Shown: piece after piece, positions 49,034 through 56,526 of the stretch
Position numbering within the stretch: the stretch's first letter is position 1
Layout: each line of letters opens with the position of its first letter
Source of the DNA: Acidobacteriota bacterium
GTDB lineage: Bacteria > Acidobacteriota > Blastocatellia > RBC074
Length of the DNA stretch: 64,000 nucleotides
NCBI GenBank assembly: GCA_016196035.1
Contig: JACPYM010000011.1
Span: 45,129 to 109,128, forward strand
Direction: 5' to 3'
Translations under genes and position numbers: made by a program
The notes under the pieces: generated by a model
Told to the model about the DNA's origin: nothing
Seen by the model: the letters and a program-made list of their open reading frames with translations, nothing else
Database searches by the model: none

Positions 49034-49122
49034 ACGGTACCGCGCGCGTGAGCAAGCGGCGCCTGGTAATCACACCCACGCGCAACAGATGGCGGTTCCG
49101 CTTGCTCACGCGCGCGGTACCG
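49034..49122. repeat. REPIN-like element, copy E
   Basis: Arms ACGGTACCGCGCGCGTGAGC...AAGCGG and CCGCTTGCTCACGCGCG...GTACCG. Located in the 365-bp divergent gap between the two ABC operons. Carries the G-C version of the covarying pair (GGTACC...GGTACC). The remaining gap sequence (48822-49033) shows no gene. Confidence 0.9.
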
Positions 49123-49186
49123 CTGCAATGCCCGCCATCTTTATGGTTCCGAGAGCAGGCTTCTGTCAACGTTGGCGAGAAAGTAG

Positions 49187-50020
49187 ATGACGAATTCAAT
49201 GTCGCACCACACGCCCTCTCCCCAGATCGAATTCCGCGACGTGTCGCTGGCTTTTGGCCGCAAGGTCGTGCTGGATGGCGTCAATTTCAAGGTCATGCCG
49301 GGTGAAATGAAAGTGGTGCTGGGCCAGTCCGGGTCGGGCAAGTCCACGATTTTGCGTTTGGTGCTCGGCCTCTTAAAGCCGGATGGCGGGCAAATCTTCA
49401 TCAACGGCACTGAGATTTCCCATCTGGAAGACGAAGAACTCAATCAAGTGCGGAGAAAGATGAGCATCGTGTTTCAGGAAGGCGCGCTGTTTGACAGCTT
49501 GAGCGTTTACGAAAACATCGCTTACCGTCCGCGCGAATTGGGTTGGCCGGAGGCCGAGATTGACGCGCGCGTGCAACGCGTCCTGGCCTTCGCCAGTTTG
49601 AATGAAGTCGCGGATCTGTTGCCGAACGCTTTGTCTGGCGGCACGCGGCGGATGGTGGCGATTTGCCGTGCGATCGTGGATCAGCCCGAAATTATCCTGT
49701 TCGACGAACCCACTGTCGGCCTCGATCCGCCAACCGCGCACAAACTGTGCGAAGCGGCGATCCGGTTGCGCGATCTGGATGAAGTGACCTCGATGTTCGT
49801 CACCCACAAACTGGCTGACGTGCGTTATTTGTCCTCGAATTATGCCGTTAAAACGGTCGCTGACCGCGCGGAGTTGCGGCCCGAAAATGACACGCTTTGC
49901 CTAGTCAATACGAAGTTTTTGGTATTGCACGAAGGGAAAGCCGTTTTTGACGGCGCTGATGAAGCGTTGTGGGCATCGGAAGACCCGTTCCTGCGTGAGT
50001 TCACGACGCGCGACGAATAA
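49187..50020 (+). CDS. ABC transporter ATP-binding protein, Mla-like, intact
   Basis: 277 aa. Walker [10 protein letters not shown] (Lys52), signature [15 protein letters not shown], Walker [12 protein letters not shown] with catalytic Glu174, and switch His207 (VTHKL) are all present. The C-terminal extension ([20 protein letters not shown]) matches that of the degenerate paralogue at 47689, divergently encoded about 0.7 kb away. The pair could form a heterodimer with one competent and one degenerate ATP site. Permease partner not found in the window. An alternative ATG is at 49199. Confidence 0.91.
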   Translation: MTNSMSHHTPSPQIEFRDVSLAFGRKVVLDGVNFKVMPGEMKVVLGQSGSGKSTILRLVLGLLKPDGGQIFINGTEISHLEDEELNQVRRKMSIVFQEGALFDSLSVYENIAYRPRELGWPEAEIDARVQRVLAFASLNEVADLLPNALSGGTRRMVAICRAIVDQPEIILFDEPTVGLDPPTAHKLCEAAIRLRDLDEVTSMFVTHKLADVRYLSSNYAVKTVADRAELRPENDTLCLVNTKFLVLHEGKAVFDGADEALWASEDPFLREFTTRDE

Positions 50021-50047
50021 AGCGGCCTCAACCAGCAGCCTGCTTTT

Positions 50048-50171
50048 TAGGACTTACGCAGAACGCGAGCGAGATTGCCACAGAGGCACAGAGACACAGA
50101 GCTTTTTTACAGTGTTGGTGGAGTTCTCTGTTTTCCTCTGTGTCTCTGTGGCAAATCTTTGCGTAAGTCCT
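50048..50171. repeat. CCACAGAGGCAC palindrome family, copy 2
   Basis: TAGGACTTACGCAGAAC...TTGCCACAGAGGCACAGAG and the complementary right arm ending GCGTAAGTCCTG. Same family as 32373-32506. Located between the ABC gene and the glycosyltransferase-like gene. Confidence 0.9.
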
Positions 50172-50216
50172 GTTTTGTTATTTGCTTATCCTTGCGAGAG
50201 AGAGAATGTTACTTCT

Positions 50217-51947
50217 ATGGCGAAGCTCAAACCGAAAAAGGTAGAAACCGAATCAGCAAGCACCGCGCCGCCTGAACCTCCGGTAACAGCAGCTACTGAC
50301 CGGCGATTTTGGCTTTGTTCGGCGCTCGGCCTGGTCGCCTTTTTTGTTATTTACCTGTTACGGCTGGATCGTATAGTTGGTATGTTTATTGATGATGCCT
50401 GGTATGCTTTGTTGGCAAAAGCGCTGGCGACCGGGCAGGGGTACACACTGATTAATTCGCCCACGCCGGGTATCTTGCCGCTTTACCCACCCGCCTATCC
50501 GTTCCTGTTGGCAATCTTTTTTAAGCTGTGGCCGCAATTTCCGAATAACATCTTTTTACTCAAAGCGGTTTCCATCGCGGCGATGTTACTCACAGGTGCG
50601 GCGACTTATGTTTACCTCGAACGTTATCGGCAGTGGCGACGTTGGACGGCTTTGTTGACGGCCCTGGTGACGGCGCTCAGTCCCGGCCTGGCCTTCATGG
50701 CGACTTCGTCGTTGCTGTCGGAATGTGTGTTTGCCGCCGCGCAAATGCTGGCGCTGGTGGCGGTCGAGGAATGCGTGCGGCGGCGTGAGGGTGAACGGTT
50801 CGCGCTCTTTGCCTTGCTCGCGGGATTGGCCTGTAGCGCGGCCTTTTTGACGCGTTCGATGGCCATCGGAATCGTGATTGCGGCGTTACTTTATCTGGCG
50901 AAGGAGAAACTGTTTAAGACGGCGCTGGTATTCGCCGCCACGGTGGCGGTCATGCTGGGAAGCTGGACGCTGTACACGCAAAGCCGCAAGCCCACCGCCG
51001 CGCAACGCGCCGAAGTGAACAATTACATCGTGCGCCCTTACGCTGAACAGTTCTGGGATCGCCTGGCGGGCCACGAAGCGGCGGGGCGGATTACGCTGGG
51101 CGAGTTGCCGGAACGATTTTGGAGTAACATCGGCAGCATTTTAAGTAACGATGCGGGCGGCATCTTACTGCCCGCGCTCTTTCCTGCCTTAAATCAGGGC
51201 TTAGCTGAGCGCGGCAGCGAGTTGCAATGGACGCTCTCGTTCTTTGCCGGCGTGTTGGTGGTGGCCGGTTATATTATGGTGGCGAAAGAAAGCCTGACGA
51301 TGGCTGAATTGGCGTTACCCTTTTCACTGGCAATCATCCTGGCCTGGCCCTTCCCGCCGTACCGGTTTTTGTTACCCTCGCTGCCGCTTTTGTTATTTTA
51401 TTTTTTACAAGGCACAAAACTATTCTGGTTTTTGCATCGGCGGCTGAGTGATGAAAAAGAAACAAGCACATACTGGGGTGTGTTAAACGGATTTGCCGTG
51501 CTGTTACTCTTGCTTTGCTTGATCGGCAACGGCAGTTATCTGGCGCGCAAATTTGCTGACACTCCGGCGGAACGTCCGCGTTATCTGCGTATCTTTGAGG
51601 AACAAACCGCCCTGCTGAAATGGACTGCCGAGAACGTACCGAAAACCGACACCGTCGTGACGCAAAATCCCGGTCTGGTACATCTGTTGACCGGCAACCG
51701 GACGACGACGTTTGATAATCCGGAACAGCATTGGGCCAATTGGAATCAACTGGGTGTGCGTTACTTCGTGCAACTCTCACCGACCCGGTTGCCGGAACCG
51801 ATCGGGCCGGAGCGCCAATATCGCGTGGCCCATCGTACCGGTGGAGAGTTGAACTTGCGCGTGCTGGATTTGGGCCAGCCCAACAACAGGTCAGCCTGGG
51901 GCGCAGGGCTGTCCAATATCAATCTCAATGGCGTCCTGGGCCGATAA
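50217..51947 (+). CDS. GT39/ArnT-like membrane glycosyltransferase-family protein
   Basis: 576 aa polytopic protein. A cytosolic N terminus of about 25 residues, then about 11 membrane helices. The first external loop carries the acidic pair FIDDAWYALLAKALATGQGY followed by PLYPPAYP, the arrangement seen in lipid-linked-sugar-dependent GT-C enzymes (GT39, ArnT, PMT). The soluble C-terminal part is about 110 residues. Expected to transfer a sugar from a polyprenyl-phosphate donor on the periplasmic side; acceptor unknown. Start ATG 50217 chosen because the upstream in-frame extension encodes the repeat. Confidence 0.85.
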   Translation: MAKLKPKKVETESASTAPPEPPVTAATDRRFWLCSALGLVAFFVIYLLRLDRIVGMFIDDAWYALLAKALATGQGYTLINSPTPGILPLYPPAYPFLLAIFFKLWPQFPNNIFLLKAVSIAAMLLTGAATYVYLERYRQWRRWTALLTALVTALSPGLAFMATSSLLSECVFAAAQMLALVAVEECVRRREGERFALFALLAGLACSAAFLTRSMAIGIVIAALLYLAKEKLFKTALVFAATVAVMLGSWTLYTQSRKPTAAQRAEVNNYIVRPYAEQFWDRLAGHEAAGRITLGELPERFWSNIGSILSNDAGGILLPALFPALNQGLAERGSELQWTLSFFAGVLVVAGYIMVAKESLTMAELALPFSLAIILAWPFPPYRFLLPSLPLLLFYFLQGTKLFWFLHRRLSDEKETSTYWGVLNGFAVLLLLLCLIGNGSYLARKFADTPAERPRYLRIFEEQTALLKWTAENVPKTDTVVTQNPGLVHLLTGNRTTTFDNPEQHWANWNQLGVRYFVQLSPTRLPEPIGPERQYRVAHRTGGELNLRVLDLGQPNNRSAWGAGLSNINLNGVLGR

Positions 51948-52048
51948 ATTAATCCAGGTGGAGGGCTTTCCAGGGGGCTGGCGCGCAGCGCTCTTTCGTG
52001 CGATAACAAGCACTCCAAAGCGGAATTTCCCCACAAGAATTTATTCTC

Positions 52049-53194
52049 ATGAATCGCGCACGGCATACGCCAAAAGTTTTTGCCTTCGGATTGGCCCTGT
52101 TGCTGTGCTGCAATGTGGTTTGCGGCACGCAGGAAAAGATCACGGCACGCGGTCGTCAGTCAGCGGCGGCGGTCGGATTGAGCTACCCCAACGGGCTGGC
52201 CCTGAATGCGCAGGGTGAATTGTTCATTTCGGATATTGGCGCGCATTGCATTTTCAAGCTCGACCGGCGGCGGCAATTAACGCTTGTGGCGGGCACCGGG
52301 ACGGCTGGGTTCAGCGGCGATGGTGGCCCGGCGCTGCGGGCGCAGTTGCGCAGCCCGCACGATCTGTTGTTTGATATGGCGGGGAATCTGCTGATTGCCG
52401 ATACGGGCAACCAGCGCATTCGCCGCATTGACCGGCGCGGGGTCATCACCACTCTGGCGGGCGATGGAAAAGCGTTGCAATCCAATTACAACGGTGCGCC
52501 GCCGCCGCTTTCGCTCAATAATCCGCAGGGGTTGGCGTTGGCGCGCGATGGCGGTTTGCTGATTGCCGATACGTATAACCATGTGGTGCGGCGTCTGGAT
52601 CAACAGGGGAAACTGACGGTGTTGGCCGGTTCGGTGGCGGGCTATGGCGGCGACGGCGGCCCCGCCGAAAAGGCGCAGTTGAATCTGCCGATGGCCGTGG
52701 CGGTGGGCCTGGACGGCAGTGTTTATATCAGCGATGCTGGCAATAGCCGCTTAAGACGCATAGCGGTGGATGGCCGCATCGCCACAATTGCCGGTTATGG
52801 ACCCGCGCAAGACACGTATGGCGCGGGTTTTGGGGGCGAGGGAGAGAGGATCGAAAAGGCGAAGCTTTTTTCAGCGACAGACCTAAAGTTCGATCAGGCG
52901 GGACGCTTGTATATTTGCGACAGCGGTAATCAGCGGGTTCGCGTTTGGCAGCAAAGCACCGTGGTTACTGTGGCAGGCGTCGGAACTTTAGGCTTCAGCG
53001 GTGATGGTCAACGCGCCATCGCGGCAGCCTTAAACACCCCACAAAAGCTGGCCCTCGACTCGGAGGGCGGCTTTTATATCGCTGACCGGGCCAATCAGCG
53101 CGTTCGTCATGTGGACGCACACGAGATCATCCATACAGTGGCAGGAACGGGAAAACCGGTTGGGCAAATGTTCGAGCGGTCTTTCTCCAAATAA
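52049..53194 (+). CDS. Secreted NHL-repeat beta-propeller protein
   Basis: 381 aa with signal peptide (VFAFGLALLLCCNVVCG). Six NHL-type blades, each with (N/D)P.GLAL...G.L.I(A/S)D...N.R(I/V)R and the inserted (F/Y)(S/G)GDGGPA motif common in secreted acidobacterial NHL proteins. No enzymatic domain. Likely a binding scaffold outside the cytoplasm; ligand unknown. Precedes the sigma factor gene by 88 bp on the same strand. Confidence 0.88.
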   Translation: MNRARHTPKVFAFGLALLLCCNVVCGTQEKITARGRQSAAAVGLSYPNGLALNAQGELFISDIGAHCIFKLDRRRQLTLVAGTGTAGFSGDGGPALRAQLRSPHDLLFDMAGNLLIADTGNQRIRRIDRRGVITTLAGDGKALQSNYNGAPPPLSLNNPQGLALARDGGLLIADTYNHVVRRLDQQGKLTVLAGSVAGYGGDGGPAEKAQLNLPMAVAVGLDGSVYISDAGNSRLRRIAVDGRIATIAGYGPAQDTYGAGFGGEGERIEKAKLFSATDLKFDQAGRLYICDSGNQRVRVWQQSTVVTVAGVGTLGFSGDGQRAIAAALNTPQKLALDSEGGFYIADRANQRVRHVDAHEIIHTVAGTGKPVGQMFERSFSK

Positions 53195-53282
53195 AATGAG
53201 GGGTGTGCGCACATCCTTCAGCAAAGCACACCAGGACCAGGCTTAATCCACGCGTAAGCACGAGGTTCCTGCTTATGAACCT

Positions 53283-54350
53283 ATGTCTATCGAAGTGGAG
53301 AGTGCCGGGCTGCCAGCGGTTTTACCTTCGGCCACTGAGTTGTTACACACGTGGTGGTGGGCTGGTGAGACGGAACAAGCGGAACAGTTGCTGACGCGCC
53401 TCTTGGCGGAACACGCGACGCCCACGATCAAAGCCGTCATCGCTTTCCGGCTGAGAACTGAACTCACCGAACCGAGCGATGTCGAAGACGTTTGTCAGGA
53501 AGCCACACTCCAGTTATTAGCCCGACTGAACCAGCTTAAAAATTCCGGCGCTCCGCCGCTCTACGGCGATTTTCGCAGTTACGTGGCAGCCATCGCGCAC
53601 CAGGTGTGCTCGTTGTATCGGCGGCGACAATTCCCGCAACGCGCGCGGTTGAAGGATCAAGTACGCTACGTTTTGACCCATCAACCCAGCCTGGCGTTGT
53701 GGGAAGCCGCGCGCAAAATCTGGTTGAGCGGGTTTGCCGCGTGGCGCGACCAACGCCAGCAAGCCATCGCGGCGAGTCAAGTGCAGAGGCTGCAAGATGA
53801 ACCTGAGAAGCTCGCTTTTCCCGGCATCCGGTTAGGGCCGGTGGTGCTCGCGGAACTCCTGACCGCCATTTTCAATTATTTTCGCGGCCCACTCGAATTT
53901 CCGGCGTTGGTCAATCTGGTGGCGACCCTGCGGGGGATCAAAGACGCGCCCGCCCGCCAAACGCTGCCAGAGGAAAGCGCGCCACAGCTTCGCCTTGATG
54001 ACCAAACGGCAGGGCGTGTCGAACAGCGGCTCTATCTGCAACAACTCTGGCAAGCGCTGATCCAATTGCCGTTGCCACAGCGGCTGGCCTTGTTGCTGAA
54101 CTTGCGCGACGCGCAGGAGCGCGGCTTGGTGATGTTGCTGGTGGAATTACAAATCACCTCGCTCCACCAGCTTGCCGAGGTTTTGGAAATGACGCCCACC
54201 GCCTTTGCGGAATTGTGGCGTGAACTGCCGGTGGATGACACGCGCATCGCCGCTTTGCTGGGGCTAACGCGGCAACAAGTGATCAATCTGCGCAGTTCCG
54301 CCCGCCGCCAATTGGCCAGCCGTCTGCGCGCCGTGCAAGGGGAGCAATGA
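53283..54350 (+). CDS. Atypical sigma-70-family (ECF-like) sigma factor
   Basis: 355 aa, much longer than a standard ECF factor (about 180-220). A region 2-like helix set at about 45-125 includes SDVEDVCQEATLQLLARL (region 2.2 type) and DFRSYVAAIAHQVCSLYRRR. A central part (130-250) is of unknown fold. The C-terminal region (about 255-350) has two HTH-like segments: ITSLHQLAEVLEMTPTAFAELW and DDTRIAALLGLTRQQVINLRSSARRQL, the latter like region 4. Followed after a hairpin-filled gap by a zf-HC2 membrane protein, a classic sigma/anti-sigma order. Start ATG 53283; no strong SD. Confidence 0.78.
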   Translation: MSIEVESAGLPAVLPSATELLHTWWWAGETEQAEQLLTRLLAEHATPTIKAVIAFRLRTELTEPSDVEDVCQEATLQLLARLNQLKNSGAPPLYGDFRSYVAAIAHQVCSLYRRRQFPQRARLKDQVRYVLTHQPSLALWEAARKIWLSGFAAWRDQRQQAIAASQVQRLQDEPEKLAFPGIRLGPVVLAELLTAIFNYFRGPLEFPALVNLVATLRGIKDAPARQTLPEESAPQLRLDDQTAGRVEQRLYLQQLWQALIQLPLPQRLALLLNLRDAQERGLVMLLVELQITSLHQLAEVLEMTPTAFAELWRELPVDDTRIAALLGLTRQQVINLRSSARRQLASRLRAVQGEQ

Positions 54351-54498
54351 AGTCGCTGTGCGCGTTTTGAAGCGGAGTACCTTTGGCCACTCAGCCGCCG
54401 CCCCGAAACCCGCTGACCCTGCAAAGAATCGCGCCTGACCTGCTGATCAAACATTCAACAGAAAAACTCTTCTTTCTGTAGATTTCTCGGTGACGGCG

Positions 54499-54564
54499 GT
54501 TCGGTTCAGAGTTCACGCTTCAGCGTGTGGGTGACGGTCCGCAGACACGCTGAAGCGTGAACTC
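54499..54564. repeat. TTCACGCTTCAGCGTG hairpin family, copy 2
   Basis: Same inner hairpin as at 40516-40581 with nearly identical arms and loop (GTGACGGTCCGCAGA). Outer flanks TTTCTGTAGAT / ATTTACAGCAGG (about 54471-54604) are a degenerate version of copy 1's outer arms. Located in the 380-bp gap between the sigma factor and the zf-HC2 gene; the rest of that gap shows no other structure. Confidence 0.88.
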
Positions 54565-54730
54565 TGAACGTTTGCTCCCATTCCGGCCCCGAATTATTTA
54601 CAGCAGGGAAAAATTTGCGGGCACGTGCAATATGGGAGCGATCTTCGCATGTGTTGTTATTGTGCAAGTCGCTGTTGCCGCGTGCGGCGCCTGCTGATCC
54701 CACTATCAGTCATTTGGAGAGCGAAAGAAC

Positions 54731-56068
54731 GTGACAACGCATTTATCGAAACAAGAATTACTGAGCTTTCAGCAACGGCGTGTATCTGCCGCTGAGTTGC
54801 TGAGGATAGACCGGCATCTATCCGCTTGCTCGGATTGTGCGCAACGGCTGGACAGTGCGCCGGGATTACAAAGCACCGTGCGGCGGCTGCAAACGGAGTT
54901 GGCCGGGGCGGAAGGCGAGTTGTGTTCCTACTTCGGCTTTGCGCAGAAAGCGGATTACGTCAACGGGCAATTGAGCGCGCCTGAAATGGCTCTGGCAAAG
55001 TCGCATCTGGAACAGTGCGCGGAATGTTGTTTGGAGTTTGTGGAATTGCAAGAAGTGCGCGCGGGCCTGACGCCAGGACGCGCGGCCAGTCCGGTGACGC
55101 AAACGGCGTGGGAAAAAATAAGCGGCTGGTTTGAAATGCCGGTGGTTCGTTGGGCCTGGCGGGGGTTGGGGACAGTGGCAACGGTGGTGGTCTTAGCCTG
55201 GCTGACGGCCACGCTTTGGCCCGGACGCGAAACGTTTCAGCCTGCGCGAACACGCGCGACGCCGACCAGCACTCCGCTGCCACCTAGTGATGAAACAACG
55301 CCAGCGTCGCCCACGCCAAATACCGCATCTGGCGCAAAGTCTGATGAAACTGTGCTGCCGGCTGATGCGTTACTGGCTACCTTACGTGACGGCGAGCGGC
55401 ACATTACGCTTGATTCAACCGGCCAGTTGCGGGGCTTAGAAGCTCTCTCGCCCGCAGCACAGGTAGCGGTCAAAGAAGCCTTGGCAACCCAGCAAATCAA
55501 GCTTTCCGCGCAGGTCGTGCAAATGCGCACGGCGACCGTCGAGTTGTTGGATCAGCGGCGCGACCCGGTGGATTTCGCGCTGCTCGCACCGCTGGGGCAG
55601 GTGGTGCAAGCCACGCGCCCGCGGTTGAGATGGCAGGCTCTGAACGGGGCCACGTGCTATTACGTGACGGTTTACGATACCAATTTCCAGAAAGTCGCTG
55701 CCAGCGGCGCTTTGACTGGCACGGAATGGGTTCCGGCCACGCCGCTCGAACGCGGGCGCAGTTATTACTGGCAGGTGCGGGCGCTCAGGGACGAGCAGGA
55801 ATTCTTTGCTCCTGCGCCCAACGCGCCGGATGCAAAATTCAAAGTCTTAGAACGGGTTCAACTCGCCGAAATAGAACAAGCGAGAACCGGGCAAGCGTCA
55901 CATTTGGCCTTGGGCGTGCTGTACGCGCGGGCCGGGCTGCTGGAGGAAGCGGGTTTGGAATTCAAAGCATTGTTGGCTGTCAATCCGCACTCGCCCCTGG
56001 CGCAGCGGCTGTGGCAGAGCTTTGAACGGCAGAGTCGAAACTTGCGTCTCGCGCGCAAAAACCAATAG
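54731..56068 (+). CDS. zf-HC2 membrane protein, putative anti-sigma factor, with outer TPR-like tail
   Basis: 445 aa from GTG 54731. Two zinc-finger-like H-x3-C-x2-C motifs (HLSACSDC about 31-38, HLEQCAEC about 92-99) indicate two HC2 modules in the cytosol. One membrane helix (about 145-165), a Thr/Pro-rich stretch, then an outer region with a fibronectin-III-like fold (RPRLRWQALNGATCYYVTVYD ... SYYWQVRAL split across about 300-365) and a TPR-like tail (LALGVLYARAGLLEEAGLEF). Fits a membrane anti-sigma partner of the upstream sigma factor. Convergent with the TPR-CHAT gene. Confidence 0.82.
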   Translation: MTTHLSKQELLSFQQRRVSAAELLRIDRHLSACSDCAQRLDSAPGLQSTVRRLQTELAGAEGELCSYFGFAQKADYVNGQLSAPEMALAKSHLEQCAECCLEFVELQEVRAGLTPGRAASPVTQTAWEKISGWFEMPVVRWAWRGLGTVATVVVLAWLTATLWPGRETFQPARTRATPTSTPLPPSDETTPASPTPNTASGAKSDETVLPADALLATLRDGERHITLDSTGQLRGLEALSPAAQVAVKEALATQQIKLSAQVVQMRTATVELLDQRRDPVDFALLAPLGQVVQATRPRLRWQALNGATCYYVTVYDTNFQKVAASGALTGTEWVPATPLERGRSYYWQVRALRDEQEFFAPAPNAPDAKFKVLERVQLAEIEQARTGQASHLALGVLYARAGLLEEAGLEFKALLAVNPHSPLAQRLWQSFERQSRNLRLARKNQ

Positions 56069-56074
56069 CACGCT

Positions 56075-56166
56075 GGGGACAAGTGAAACCACGGAGAGAA
56101 ACGAGGAAGGGCGCGTGGCTTGGGGCCTTCATCGTTTTGCGTCCCTTCGTGGTTTCACTTGTCCCC
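56075..56166. repeat. Inverted repeat after the zf-HC2 gene
   Basis: GGGGACAAGTGAAACCACGG and complement CCTTCGTGGTTTCACTTG..., starting 6 nt after the stop. Another single-copy palindrome of the gap-filling type. Confidence 0.82.
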
Positions 56167-56386
56167 GGCGCGCCATGACTTTGGGCGCTTGAAAGCGCTG
56201 AGCCAACCCTGCGCGGCTCATTACTACGGTTCCTAGCAATTCAAATTCAGCTTTTGCGCCGCCTCAATACACAAGCTAAGCAGCACCGGCACACCAGCGG
56301 CTGACCTGCCAAACTGCTTACTGGCGACAACTGCCAAGCCCGCTTAACCACAATGGCAATGAATTAAGGTTCAGATACGGGACGCT

Positions 56387-56522
56387 GGGACAGTACCGCG
56401 CGCGTGAGCAAGCGGCGCGTCAAGCTTGCCACTTGGCCGAATTGCCAAAGTGCCACTTGCTCACGCGCGCGGTACTGCCCCGCTGCGCGGTTTCACCGTA
56501 CACCGTAGTGAAAGCCGCTCTA
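56387..56522. repeat. REPIN/MITE-like element, copy F
   Basis: Core arms GGGACAGTACCGCGCGCG...AAGCGG / CCACTTGCTCACGCGCG...GTACTGCCCC. The right outer half runs to CCGCTCTA at 56522, 4 nt before the TPR-CHAT stop codon (minus strand). The right outer half matches the left outer half of copies A and C in reverse complement. Confidence 0.9.
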
Positions 56523-56526
56523 CAAC

